Below are positions 52,504-61,220 of a stretch of DNA of 64,000 nucleotides, one piece after another. The translations under genes were made by a program, and so were the position numbers. Every line of letters begins with the position of its first letter. The first letter of the stretch is position 1. Origin of the DNA: Granulibacter bethesdensis (GTDB lineage Bacteria > Pseudomonadota > Alphaproteobacteria > Acetobacterales > Acetobacteraceae). Below the pieces are notes generated by a model. It had not been told where the DNA came from. It ran no database searches and was given only the letters and a program-made list of their open reading frames with translations. The stretch is from assembly GCF_001889525.1 (NCBI RefSeq), contig NZ_CP018192.1, forward strand, positions 966,501-1,030,500, read 5' to 3'.

Positions 52504-54387
52504 TTGCTTGACAGGCTGCTCCACCCTTTTTCGGGCCGCTCACAGGAAAACCCGGCGCTGGATGTTCTGCGCCGGGTTTTCGGCTATCCGGCTTTTCGAG
52601 GATTACAGGAAGACGCCATCGCTCAGGTAATTGAGGGTGGTGATGCGTTGGTTCTGATGCCGACCGGCGGTGGCAAGAGCTTGTGTTATCAGGTTCCGGC
52701 GCTCTGCCGGGACGGGATGGCGATTGTGGTGTCGCCGTTGATTGCGCTGATGGACGATCAGGTGGCGGCGCTGCGTCAACTGGGTATCAATGCCGCCGCC
52801 CTTCATTCGGAGCTGGAAGCCGATCAGGGCCGGGCCGTTTTCAGGGCGGCGATGGATGCCAGACTCGATCTGCTTTACGTCTCGCCGGAGCGATTACTGA
52901 ACGGTCTGATGGATCGGTTGCCGGAATCGCGTATCGCCCTGATAGCGATTGATGAGGCCCATTGCGTGTCGCAGTGGGGCCATGAGTTCCGTCCTGAATA
53001 TCGTGCTTTGGCTTGCCTGCCGGAGCGATTCCCCGGTGTTCCACGCATTGCCCTGACCGCAACAGCCGATCCTCGCACGCGCGATGATATTCTCCGCGCG
53101 CTCGGAATGGAGCATGCGCGGGTTTATGCTGCGTCGTTCCACCGCCCTAATCTGCGCATCGCGGCAGCCGAGAAAATTGCTGAAACATCGCAGATGATGG
53201 CGTTTCTGGCTCGGCATCGTGATCAGGCGGGAATCATCTATTGCGGCAGCCGTGCCAAGACTGAGCGCACGGCGCAGCGTCTGCGTGAAAAAGGGATTGA
53301 TGCGATCACCTATCACGCCGGTTTACCACCATCGGAAAAGCAGGCGGCCCTGACCCGTTTCCGGGGCGGGGAGTCGGTGGTGATGGTGGCGACCATCGCG
53401 TTCGGAATGGGTATTGATCGTCCTGATGTGCGGTTTGTGGTGCATCTGGATATGCCGGACAGTCCGGAAAGCTACTATCAGCAGATCGGTCGTGCAGGGC
53501 GCGATGGTGAGGAGAGCGAGACACTTCTGCTGTATGGGGGGGAGGATATTGCCCGTGCCCGACATTTCCTGTCCGTTTCGGTGGCGCCTGAAAGCCAAAA
53601 GCGGGTGATGCGGCAACGTCTGGATGCGATGATCGGTCTGGCGGAAGCTGCCGATTGCAGAACGCGGGGGCTGCTCTCCTGTTTTGGCGAGATTATGGAG
53701 CAGCCATGTGGTCATTGCGATTTATGCGCGGCACCGCCAGAAACTTTTGATGGTACTGTGGAAGCGCAGAAAGTTCTGTCCGCGGTTTATCGCACCAGCC
53801 AGCCAAGACCTGGAGATACGCGTCCCGGCATGGTATTCGGCGCCTTGCATATTGTGGCCTTGTTGCGGGGGGAGTTGACGGAGGGAATCCAGCGCCATCA
53901 GCATGACCGTTTGCCGACTTACGGTGTTGGCCAGGATCGCCCCGCCACCTTCTGGCGTAGTGTGATCCGGCAGCTGATTGCCAGGGGCATGCTGGATATG
54001 GATGTGGAAGGCCATGGTGGATTACGGCTGGTGCCTGATCGCGCCCGAACCGTCCTACGTGGTACGGAGAAAGTCTTTCTGCGACAGGAGACCGCTTTTC
54101 GCCTGCCAGCACGTCGTACGCGTGAGGAAAGAAGGGCGAGCAACCCAGTTTCTGACAATATTCCGGACGCGATCCGTGCTGAATTCGATGCGCTGAGGGC
54201 CTGGCGCATGAAGGAGGCAAAGGAGCAGGGTGTTCCCCCTTACGTGATTTTCCACGACAGCGTGCTGAGAGACATCGCCATTTCTGCCCCCACCGATCTC
54301 GAAACGCTTGGTCGTATCAAGGGAGTGGGGGCATCGAAGCTGGACCGCTACGGACAGCATGTTCTTGCTGTCCTGGCCGGGGTTTGA
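52504..54387 (+). CDS. recQ: ATP-dependent DNA helicase RecQ
   Basis: A 627-residue 3'-5' helicase for recombination and replication repair. Walker A MPTGGGKSLCYQ is near residues 53-64 and the DEAH box AIDEAHCVSQWGHEFRPEY near 141-159. The RQC zinc cluster has Cys residues in CRTRGLLSCFGE and CGHCDLC near 380-405. A winged helix follows, and a C-terminal HRDC domain starts near 545 with EFDALRAWRMKEAKEQGVPPYVIFHD. The start is a TTG at 52504; the upstream context is poor and a later start within the first residues is possible. Length and order are normal. Confidence 0.96.
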   Translation: MLDRLLHPFSGRSQENPALDVLRRVFGYPAFRGLQEDAIAQVIEGGDALVLMPTGGGKSLCYQVPALCRDGMAIVVSPLIALMDDQVAALRQLGINAAALHSELEADQGRAVFRAAMDARLDLLYVSPERLLNGLMDRLPESRIALIAIDEAHCVSQWGHEFRPEYRALACLPERFPGVPRIALTATADPRTRDDILRALGMEHARVYAASFHRPNLRIAAAEKIAETSQMMAFLARHRDQAGIIYCGSRAKTERTAQRLREKGIDAITYHAGLPPSEKQAALTRFRGGESVVMVATIAFGMGIDRPDVRFVVHLDMPDSPESYYQQIGRAGRDGEESETLLLYGGEDIARARHFLSVSVAPESQKRVMRQRLDAMIGLAEAADCRTRGLLSCFGEIMEQPCGHCDLCAAPPETFDGTVEAQKVLSAVYRTSQPRPGDTRPGMVFGALHIVALLRGELTEGIQRHQHDRLPTYGVGQDRPATFWRSVIRQLIARGMLDMDVEGHGGLRLVPDRARTVLRGTEKVFLRQETAFRLPARRTREERRASNPVSDNIPDAIRAEFDALRAWRMKEAKEQGVPPYVIFHDSVLRDIAISAPTDLETLGRIKGVGASKLDRYGQHVLAVLAGV

Positions 54388-54407
54388 GCGCGGAGACCGG
54401 ATCCCGG

Positions 54408-54884
54408 TTATTTGACCGTAATGGTCACGGGATCCGACAGCAGGGGATGGCTGTGCGGCACATGTCCGGCATCACCCATAATCAGTTGCAGCGTATGTTT
54501 GCCTGGCGGCAGTTTGATATCAACCTGCGTCTGTCCGCCGCCAAGGTGAACATGGTGGGCATCTTTCGGGATGGATTCCTCCAGCGCCTCCCCCTGGGGG
54601 GCAGGTGTATCGATCAGCAGATGATGATGGCCGGTGCGCGGTTGATCGTCACCGGCTGGTGCAATTCCAAGTCCTTTCAGCCCGGTTACGACTGTGAAGG
54701 GGCTTGAGACCACCGCACCATTGGCCGGGCTGATGATGTAGGGTCTGGCTCCGGACGGCCAGAATGACTGATCATTCTCCGCTGCCTGGGCAGGGCTGAG
54801 CAGGGCCGCAACCGGTAGGGAAAACAGACCGATTGCCCATACGAAATGGAGAGAACGGAATGAATAAAACATATGCCTTGTCAT
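54408..54884 (-). CDS. Exported DUF4399 protein
   Basis: A 158-residue protein with a signal peptide (about residues 1-35, ending PAQAAE) and a DUF4399 domain. The family pattern is clear: YIISPANGAVVSSPFTVVTGLKGLGIAPAG near 49-78, TGHHHLLIDT near 83-92 and LPPGKHTLQLIMGDAGHVPH near 124-143. The His-rich HHHLLID and HHVHLGGGQT segments suggest metal binding, but this is not established. Function unknown, likely periplasmic. It is the last of four leftward genes for small exported proteins and a methyltransferase, and is convergent with recQ. Confidence 0.85.
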   Translation of the reverse strand: MTRHMFYSFRSLHFVWAIGLFSLPVAALLSPAQAAENDQSFWPSGARPYIISPANGAVVSSPFTVVTGLKGLGIAPAGDDQPRTGHHHLLIDTPAPQGEALEESIPKDAHHVHLGGGQTQVDIKLPPGKHTLQLIMGDAGHVPHSHPLLSDPVTITVK

Positions 54885-54923
54885 GATCGGCTTTCTTTAA
54901 AAAAGTGAAACGGGAATCGAAAA

Positions 54924-55304
54924 TTAAAGCGGTGTGCCCGGTGTCTGCTCATACCCCTTGCTGCGTGTTTTGTGGGAGATTCCCCGATCAGCCGCCTTCT
55001 CCAGAGTAAGATAAGGATAGCGGCGGCAAAGAGAAATCACCTCGTCCTGCAATACCTGCTTCGAGACATGGTCGAGATTGGAATAAAAAGGTGCTCCACC
55101 CTCCCACAGAACGCGGTTGTCGGCCTCCATCAGCGCATTATCGACGTTTTTCAGCGCCTGTTTGGAATCGCCGATATCAATATCCTTGATGGTCTGCCTG
55201 CACGTATCCGGTGTGGCATGGGCCGGGCATGGGGTAGTCAGGCAAAGCAGGGCAGCGGCGGACAAAGTGAAAAAGCACGGAACGGCACGGTAACGAGAAA
55301 ACAT
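54924..55304 (-). CDS. Small exported protein of unknown function
   Basis: A 126-residue protein with a signal peptide ending near PAHA (residue 31). The mature part is hydrophilic with two Cys, one in PDTCRQTI and one in VISLCRRYPYLT, that could pair in the periplasm. QALKNVDNALMEADNRVLWEGGAPF and the rest give no family I can name. I chose the ATG at 55304 because GGAG lies six bases upstream; longer frames start at 55337. Neighbours are also small exported proteins on the same strand. Confidence 0.6.
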   Translation of the reverse strand: MFSRYRAVPCFFTLSAAALLCLTTPCPAHATPDTCRQTIKDIDIGDSKQALKNVDNALMEADNRVLWEGGAPFYSNLDHVSKQVLQDEVISLCRRYPYLTLEKAADRGISHKTRSKGYEQTPGTPL

Positions 55305-55373
55305 GGGAGTCTCCATCCCTGTTGCGTGGCCGTACAAAGCATCACTATGCCAGAGTATGCAGGAATTTCACCT

Positions 55374-56036
55374 TCAATTTTGAGTGCGGTCACCTGCGCT
55401 GTGGCTGGATAATTGAATTGATCCATTCAGCAGGACACGCTGATACTGTTCCTCGACATAGGCGAAGGGTTGACCATTGCTGGTGGTCAGCAGGGCGCGA
55501 TTAATCAGAATGGCCTGTTTGGGAGGGCTGTCAGCCTCAATGGGTGTTTCATCCATCGTTGAGTGAGGAATTCTGGAATCACCTGCCAGACGTCGGCGTT
55601 CAAAATGCAACGGCAAAACGATTTTGCCAAAAGGTTGATCAGTCAGCAGCAACTGACGGTTCATATCAGGCGTCAGTTTCTCAGGCAGATAGGCAAGTGT
55701 CGCAATCGAGACCACATGCGGCCCGCACATCAGATGAACATGGCGGACGACGATATCGTATCCTGCTGAGGGATGCAGATAGTCGAGCGCCTGTGACGGA
55801 ACTTTGCCGGCCGGTTGTTTCTGGGCCGTCACATGGCTGGCAGTTGGCATCAGCCCGCGTCCGATACACCAGCGCTGTAACACTTTTGTGGCACTTGGTT
55901 CCGCTGCGAGATCGGCCGTCAGTTGATTCAACGTGTAGGCAGGCGTCACAAAAGCAGTTTTGTCCGATGCGGGCTGGCATCCGGCCAGAAGAAGAGAGGC
56001 AAGGAACGCAGTGATAGTGCGGGGGTAAAAAGGCAT
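55374..56036 (-). CDS. Lipoprotein resembling chorismate lyase (UbiC-like fold)
   Basis: A 220-residue predicted lipoprotein with lipobox LLAGC (Cys20). The mature part has segments seen in UbiC-like proteins: YDIVVRHVHLMCGPHVVSIATLAYLPEKLTPDMNRQLLLTDQPFGKIV near 92-140, then ILINRALLTTSNGQPFAYVEEQYQRVLL near 178-205. In true UbiC the enzyme is cytosolic and makes 4-hydroxybenzoate; here export to the periplasm makes that job unlikely. The fold assignment rests on this pattern only. The methyltransferase gene lies 49 bases upstream on the same strand. Confidence 0.55.
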   Translation of the reverse strand: MPFYPRTITAFLASLLLAGCQPASDKTAFVTPAYTLNQLTADLAAEPSATKVLQRWCIGRGLMPTASHVTAQKQPAGKVPSQALDYLHPSAGYDIVVRHVHLMCGPHVVSIATLAYLPEKLTPDMNRQLLLTDQPFGKIVLPLHFERRRLAGDSRIPHSTMDETPIEADSPPKQAILINRALLTTSNGQPFAYVEEQYQRVLLNGSIQLSSHSAGDRTQN

Positions 56037-56085
56037 AGAAAAATCACTTTATCGTCTGGCCGGATGATCCGGCAGGTTGCAATGA

Positions 56086-56934
56086 TCAGGCAGGCGGCAG
56101 CGTGACAATCACCGGCAGCCGATCCCGAGAAAAACGGCGACCCTGCGATGAGATCAGTTTGTTCTGAGGAGAGAGGGCGAGTGATGCCATCCATGATCGT
56201 CTCCGGACAGCACCATAGGGAATCAGGCGAAGCGGTCGGCTCAGGGACCAGCAGGCGAGCGTAGGGCCAATCCGGTCGCGATCAATACCCCAGCGCATGC
56301 GCGGTACGGTGAAGAGCGGCGTTTTATGAAGCCCATGGGCGGTCAGCGTGGCAAACCAGACCGGCACAGTATCGAATATCAACATGGAGGCAGGAAAACG
56401 CTTCGTCATATGCCGCAGCAATGGGGCGACGCGATCTGGCGGGAAATACATCAGCAGCCCCTGCATCAGGAACAGGCAGGGGCGAGAAGGGTCAACGGCC
56501 TCCAGCCAGCCTGTATCCAGAGCATCCACGCCGAGGCTGCGGAACCGCTCCGTATCCGGCAGCATCTGCCGACGCAGAGCGATAACCTCGGGCAGATCGA
56601 TTGAAAGCCACGTGCAGGTGCCATTGTCGACCCGGCGTGACTGGGTCTCCAGCCCTTCTCCGATGGAGATGACCATGCCGTCAGGATGCCTGCCCAGCCA
56701 GTCGGTCAGCAGAGTGTCGATCGCCAGACTGCGTCCGGCAAAAGATCCGTCAGCCGCTCCGAAACGGGCTATCCAGTCGATCGTCAGAGCGTTACGCATC
56801 CGGATTGCGTGAGGATCATGCAGAATATGATCAGGCCGCGCTGCTTCGGCAGCACGGTCATGCAGGGTCCAGAGGGTCGTTTCCGGGATTCCGCACAGGA
56901 CAGGCCGGATGGGCCGGGGAGTTTCGGCATTCAT
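56086..56934 (-). CDS. LCMT/TcmP-family SAM-dependent methyltransferase
   Basis: A 282-residue class I methyltransferase of the leucine carboxyl methyltransferase/TcmP group. The N-terminal TLWTLHDRAAEAARPDHILHDPHAIRM near 20-45 is typical of the group. MVISIGEGLETQSRR near 86 is the SAM-binding motif I with an atypical GEGL instead of GAGL. WLSIDLPEVIALRR near 108 holds the acidic residue contacting SAM, and CLFLMQGLLMYFPPD near 152 follows. Substrate unknown; relatives O-methylate polyketides and carboxylates. A hairpin of 9 bp lies between it and the ABC exporter gene upstream. Confidence 0.85.
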   Translation of the reverse strand: MNAETPRPIRPVLCGIPETTLWTLHDRAAEAARPDHILHDPHAIRMRNALTIDWIARFGAADGSFAGRSLAIDTLLTDWLGRHPDGMVISIGEGLETQSRRVDNGTCTWLSIDLPEVIALRRQMLPDTERFRSLGVDALDTGWLEAVDPSRPCLFLMQGLLMYFPPDRVAPLLRHMTKRFPASMLIFDTVPVWFATLTAHGLHKTPLFTVPRMRWGIDRDRIGPTLACWSLSRPLRLIPYGAVRRRSWMASLALSPQNKLISSQGRRFSRDRLPVIVTLPPA

Positions 56935-56960
56935 GCCGGTATCATAGCAGGGCCGGTCCT

Positions 56961-56988
56961 CCCTGTCCGCTGGTCATGACGGACAGGG
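56961..56988 (-). terminator. Hairpin between the ABC exporter and methyltransferase genes
   Basis: CCCTGTCCG (56961-56969) and CGGACAGGG (56980-56988) form a perfect 9-bp stem with a 10-base loop, 22 bases past the ABC exporter stop codon on the minus strand. No T tract follows. Confidence 0.4.
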
Positions 56989-57010
56989 TAGAGACTCACG
57001 CCATGCTGTT

Positions 57011-58789
57011 TTAGGCCGGGCGCAGCATTCCTGCCTGATCGGGTTCCGGTCGATGCAGAATCACAGTCCGGTCATGGTAAGCGGAGGTCGCTTCACCATG
57101 CGCAATGGAGACGATGGTGGTCTCTGGCAGTTTCTGCCGCAACGCCTGATAGGCTTCCTGTTCGGATTCGGAATCAAGATTGGCGGTTGCTTCATCCATG
57201 AACAGCCAGTCCGGTCGCACCAGAAGGGCGCGGGCCAGAGCGATTCGTTGCTGCTCACCGCCGGACAGGCGATGCGACCATTGATCAGTCTGGTCCAGAC
57301 GGGGAATCAGATGATCCAGCCTCATGGCATGCATGGCATCCGCAATCTGCTCATCCGACACTGAAGATGGGTTGAGTGGATAGGTCACCGCCCTGCGCAG
57401 GGAGCCGAGCGGAAGATAGGGGCGCTGTGGCAAAAACAGGAAGCGCCCCGGAATATGGATCGACTGCACGGAGCCGAACGGCCAGATGCCTGCCAACGCA
57501 CGGAACAGGGTCGATTTTCCTGAGCCAGACCGTCCCTTGATGCGGATATTCTGGCCCGCTGACAGAACCAGCTCATCCTGATGTAACAGAACCTCGCCAG
57601 TTGGCAGGGAAAGATTCAATCCTTTGACGACGACATCATTCGGATGGGCCGAAACAGGGCTGGATGCTGTGGTATCTGACGCGCCCGACAAGGTAGTTGC
57701 ACGATTGCGTTCCGCGGCGCGTGCCTGGTCGAGGGCGTCCTGGAAAGTGGAAAGACGGCTGACGACCGCCCCCCAGCTTGCCAGCGTCGTATAGCTGCTG
57801 ACAAACCAGGAGAGTGATCCCTGCACGCGCGAGAAAGCTTGAGATGTACGCTGCAAGCCACCAAGCATAATCTGGCCGCTGAAATAATGCGGGGCCGCCA
57901 TGACATAGGGAAAAACCGAAGCGATCAGATCATAGCCGCTGGAAAAGGAATTCAGCCCCAGATAGCGCCGCAGCATTGCATACCAGTTGATGACGATATC
58001 CCCGAAACGTGATTTCGCGGTGGCCCGCTCTTCCGCTTCACCGTGATATAGGGCGATGCCTTCGCTGTTTTCCCGCACGCGCACCAGTGCGAAGCGCAGA
58101 TTGGCTTCGTAACGTTGCTGGACGAAGCGCAGATAGATCAGCTTCCGCCCGATCAGATGCGTCAGTATCGTGCCGACGATGGAGTAGATGAGGGCTCCCC
58201 ACAGCATATAACCCGGAATATGGAAGCCGAAGATCGTCATTGCGCCGGAGAGTGACCACAGCACACCCAGAAACATCACCAGCGTGACCGCGTTGGAGAT
58301 AAAACTGAAGCCGATCGACAATGTGTCGGAGGTAAAGTCGCGGATATCGTCGCTGATACGCTGATCGGGGTTATCGGTCGCGGTATCGTTTTCCTGATGG
58401 AGCAGACCCAGCCGGTAATAGATCCGGTCATCTATCCACTCATCAATCATGCGCTTGGTCAACCAGCGCCGCCAGCGAATCTGGAGGCTCTGCTGAAGAT
58501 AGATCGAGGCCACGCCAAAGATGATCGAAGGGATCGCCAATGTAATGAAGCCGGCCTGTCCCTTGTACCAGAACAGGAATAACTGCACGAAGGCGGAGGC
58601 GTCTTTTTCCTGCAGGGCGTTGAAAAAAGCGCCGTGCCAGTAATTCATGACCAGATCCAGCCCGTTCTGAGCCAGATTGAGGGAGAGCACTGTCGCCAAC
58701 AGGCCCAGTGCAACCCATTTTTCCTCTGACAGGAAATAGGGAATGGTCAGCCGCCAGGCGCCCCGTACAATTTTGCCGAAATCATGCAT
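57011..58789 (-). CDS. SbmA/YddA-type ABC transporter (fused membrane and ATPase domains)
   Basis: A 592-residue half-transporter resembling YddA, Rv1819c and the peroxisomal ABCD group. The membrane domain, about residues 20-330, includes WHGAFFNALQEKDASAF near 60, RWRRWLTKRMIDEWIDDRIYYRL near 125 and DNPDQRISDDIRDF near 155; these are characteristic of the SbmA/BacA-like fold. The ATPase has Walker A GRSGSGKSTL near 420, the signature LSGGEQQRIALARAL near 508 and Walker B WLFMDEATANLD near 530. The ATG at 58789 follows GGCAGG; an upstream TTG is less likely. Substrates of relatives are peptides, cobalamin or lipids; this one is unassigned. Confidence 0.9.
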   Translation of the reverse strand: MHDFGKIVRGAWRLTIPYFLSEEKWVALGLLATVLSLNLAQNGLDLVMNYWHGAFFNALQEKDASAFVQLFLFWYKGQAGFITLAIPSIIFGVASIYLQQSLQIRWRRWLTKRMIDEWIDDRIYYRLGLLHQENDTATDNPDQRISDDIRDFTSDTLSIGFSFISNAVTLVMFLGVLWSLSGAMTIFGFHIPGYMLWGALIYSIVGTILTHLIGRKLIYLRFVQQRYEANLRFALVRVRENSEGIALYHGEAEERATAKSRFGDIVINWYAMLRRYLGLNSFSSGYDLIASVFPYVMAAPHYFSGQIMLGGLQRTSQAFSRVQGSLSWFVSSYTTLASWGAVVSRLSTFQDALDQARAAERNRATTLSGASDTTASSPVSAHPNDVVVKGLNLSLPTGEVLLHQDELVLSAGQNIRIKGRSGSGKSTLFRALAGIWPFGSVQSIHIPGRFLFLPQRPYLPLGSLRRAVTYPLNPSSVSDEQIADAMHAMRLDHLIPRLDQTDQWSHRLSGGEQQRIALARALLVRPDWLFMDEATANLDSESEQEAYQALRQKLPETTIVSIAHGEATSAYHDRTVILHRPEPDQAGMLRPA

Positions 58790-58935
58790 GCGTTGAAACC
58801 TGCCCTGCAAGCGGATGGTCGAAAAGCGGATGGAGTGTTAGAAAGGGAAGCATTTCAAGATGGGGCTGCCGGAATGGCGTGATGCTGGACGATGGTTATC
58901 AATATTGTAACCATTAGGCTCGATCCACGATGCGG

Positions 58936-59304
58936 TCAGTAACCCTGAGCCGGTTCCTGATCCTGCGTTACGTAATCCGTCAAAGAATCTGAATCCCCCG
59001 GGGGATTCGGCCGGACGCGCAGGCGCAGCACTCCACGCATTGTATCGGGCGTAACCGGTTGTGGCAGAGGTTTGCCCTTGCGCAGCACATCGATCAGTCC
59101 GGCACTGGCCAGTCTGGCTGCCTGCCGTCGGACCTGGCTCAGCAGGCGTCGCCAGTCCTCTGTCGGGGCCAATGCCCGTGCGACTTCGGTCGGACAGATG
59201 GATGAAGCAGGACCGCGTTCTGTGGTCAGTCGTATTATCTCGGCATCAATGGCCTGGGGGCTGACTTTGATTCTGGTGGCGGGGGAGGCCGGGCGCTCTG
59301 TCAT
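58936..59304 (-). CDS. DUF3253-family protein
   Basis: A 122-residue basic protein of the DUF3253 family, a compact winged-helix-like domain. The pattern IDAEIIRLTTERGPASSICPTEVARALAPTEDWRRLLSQVRRQAARLASAGLIDVLRKGKPL at residues 18-80 is diagnostic. Function is not established; the fold suggests nucleic-acid contact. The last 40 residues are polar and unconserved. I chose the ATG at 59304 because the longer frame from 59400 adds sequence without family similarity; neither has a strong ribosome binding site. It is divergent from glcF. Confidence 0.8.
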   Translation of the reverse strand: MTERPASPATRIKVSPQAIDAEIIRLTTERGPASSICPTEVARALAPTEDWRRLLSQVRRQAARLASAGLIDVLRKGKPLPQPVTPDTMRGVLRLRVRPNPPGDSDSLTDYVTQDQEPAQGY

Positions 59305-59493
59305 GGCGGACAGGGTTGAACTATTGTGCGGCACTTCGCAAGGGAGAGTGAGACCTGACAGCCTGATGACCCGGCTTTTTGAGGGCTGGAACAAGGTCAT
59401 AGACAGGGTGGGGAAATCCTCGGCAAGAAAGAGCCGTCATCTTCGATGGTCATCGGGCCGGCGGCAGTGTGAGGCGCGGAGAAAAGCAGAATC

Positions 59494-60858
59494 ATGCAAA
59501 CCAGTTTTACGCCGGAGCAGCTGCGCGACCCTGATATAGCGGCCTCCAACCAGGTGCTGCGTACCTGCGTGCATTGTGGCTTCTGCACCGCCACTTGTCC
59601 TACCTTCGTGCTGCTGGGGGACGAGCTGGATAGCCCGCGTGGCCGGATCTATCTGATCAAGGACATGCTGGAAAATGGTCGTTCAGCCACGCAGGAGGTG
59701 GTGAAACATCTCGATCGTTGTCTCTCCTGCCTTTCCTGCATGAGCACCTGTCCCTCCGGCGTGAACTATATGCATCTGATCGACCATGCGCGGAGCCATG
59801 TGGAGAAAACCTATCACCGGCCATGGCATGACCGGTTGCTGAGGGCGGTGCTGGCACGGGTTCTGCCCAGCGTCTCGCTGCTCCGGGCGGCTCTGGTGAT
59901 GGCACGGATCACCCGTCCGTTGACGAGCCTGATTCCGCACCTTCTGCCGAAAGGCCATCTGCTGGGTCAGCGTCTGCGCGCTCTGCTGGATCTGGCCCCG
60001 AAGGCTCCTCCATCCGGGCATGCCGTGAAACCGGGCTTGTACCGCACGCAAGCCGGGACACAGACCGTGAAACGACGTGTGGTCCTGTTGACGGGTTGCG
60101 CGCAACAGGTGCTGTCCCCTTCCATCAATGAAGCGACCATCCGTCTGCTGAACCGTCTGGGGGTTGAGGTGGTCGTGACCGCGGAGCAGGGGTGTTGCGG
60201 TGCGTTGACCCAGCATATGGGCCAGCATGACCGTGCCATGGCCGCGGCCCGGGCCAATATTCTCGCCTGGAGCCGGGAAATCGAGGGAGAAGGGCTGGAT
60301 GCAGTCATCGTGAATACATCCGGCTGTGGCACGACCGTCAAGGATTACGGCTTCATGTTCCGGAATGAGGCGGAGGCAGCCCAGGCGGAGAAAGTGGCGT
60401 CTCTGGCGCTGGATATTTCCGAATATCTCTGCCGCATCGGCTATACCCCCATTCCGTTGCCTGAGGATGAGGCGCCTCTGACCGTAGCCTATCATGCCGC
60501 ATGCAGCCTTCAGCATGGCCAGCAGATTCGTGCCGAGCCTAAAAATCTCCTGGTTCAGGCCGGATTTCGGGTGGTGGAACCGGTAGAGCCTCATCTTTGC
60601 TGCGGATCGGCCGGGACGTATAATATCATGCAACCGGACATCGCGACCCGGCTGAGGGATCGCAAGCGCGGCAATCTGCGAGCGCTTCAGCCTGATCTGG
60701 TCGCAGCAGGCAATATTGGCTGCATCAAGCAGATCGGTTGTGGCTCCCTTCCAGTCCTGCATACGGTGGAACTGCTCGACTGGCGTGCGGGTGGGCCGGA
60801 GCCGCAGGCGGTCCGGATCGTGCAGGCCCGGCGTGCCGTATCCGCTACGGCACACTGA
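59494..60858 (+). CDS. glcF: Glycolate oxidase iron-sulfur subunit GlcF
   Basis: A 454-residue subunit of glycolate dehydrogenase, which passes electrons from glycolate oxidation toward quinone. Two [4Fe-4S] ferredoxin motifs are at residues 25-37 (CVHCGFCTATCP) and about 76-88 (CLSCLSCMSTCP). The two CCG modules follow: CCGALTQHM near 230 and CCGSAGTYN near 369, each with its earlier Cys partner. Length is typical. The catalytic FAD subunits GlcD and GlcE are not adjacent: a divergent DUF3253 gene is upstream and nrdA downstream, so the complex genes are split in this genome. Confidence 0.93.
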   Translation: MQTSFTPEQLRDPDIAASNQVLRTCVHCGFCTATCPTFVLLGDELDSPRGRIYLIKDMLENGRSATQEVVKHLDRCLSCLSCMSTCPSGVNYMHLIDHARSHVEKTYHRPWHDRLLRAVLARVLPSVSLLRAALVMARITRPLTSLIPHLLPKGHLLGQRLRALLDLAPKAPPSGHAVKPGLYRTQAGTQTVKRRVVLLTGCAQQVLSPSINEATIRLLNRLGVEVVVTAEQGCCGALTQHMGQHDRAMAAARANILAWSREIEGEGLDAVIVNTSGCGTTVKDYGFMFRNEAEAAQAEKVASLALDISEYLCRIGYTPIPLPEDEAPLTVAYHAACSLQHGQQIRAEPKNLLVQAGFRVVEPVEPHLCCGSAGTYNIMQPDIATRLRDRKRGNLRALQPDLVAAGNIGCIKQIGCGSLPVLHTVELLDWRAGGPEPQAVRIVQARRAVSATAH

Positions 60859-61220
60859 GCGGGCCTGTTCCAATCAATAGAATCGCTCCGCCTCTACCCT
60901 CTGTCTCTTCATGATTTCAGGTAGAGTTTGAGGGAGATATGTTTTCGCGCAACCGTGTCATTCAGGTGTCTATCCAACCCTGCGACAAGGCGGGAAGCCA
61001 GGCTGCAAATTGTTGAAACAACACGGATAACGCACGATATATAATACCCTATATGGTGTGTTGCAGGTCATCTTCACCAATATATGTGGGGTTTGTCCGG
61101 GAAAATCAGTTGACGGCAAGGGTGCAAACGTAGAGCATCCAGACCTGTTCGGGCGTCGGCTTGAGACATGCCGCGCCATGATCCGTTACCCGCGATGAAA
61201 TGAACTCAGGGAGTTGCCTC
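60859..61220 (+). promoter_or_regulatory. Long regulatory interval upstream of nrdA
   Basis: This 362-base interval has no gene. It contains TGTTG(3)CAACA at 61011-61023, a TATAAT box at 61040-61045, a sequence matching 13 of 16 positions of the NrdR-box consensus at 61046-61061, and another CAC-N8-GTG symmetric site at 61074-61089. The part before about 61000 shows nothing I can identify. Confidence 0.6.
61046..61061. promoter_or_regulatory. NrdR-box-like site
   Basis: ACCCTATATGGTGTGT agrees with the NrdR-box consensus (acaCwAtATwTwGtgt) at 13 of 16 positions, and it adjoins the TATAAT at 61040-61045. NrdR boxes normally come in pairs; the best partner, TCACCAATATATGTGG at 61074-61089, is 28 bp away centre to centre, slightly closer than the usual spacing. 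Confidence 0.55.
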
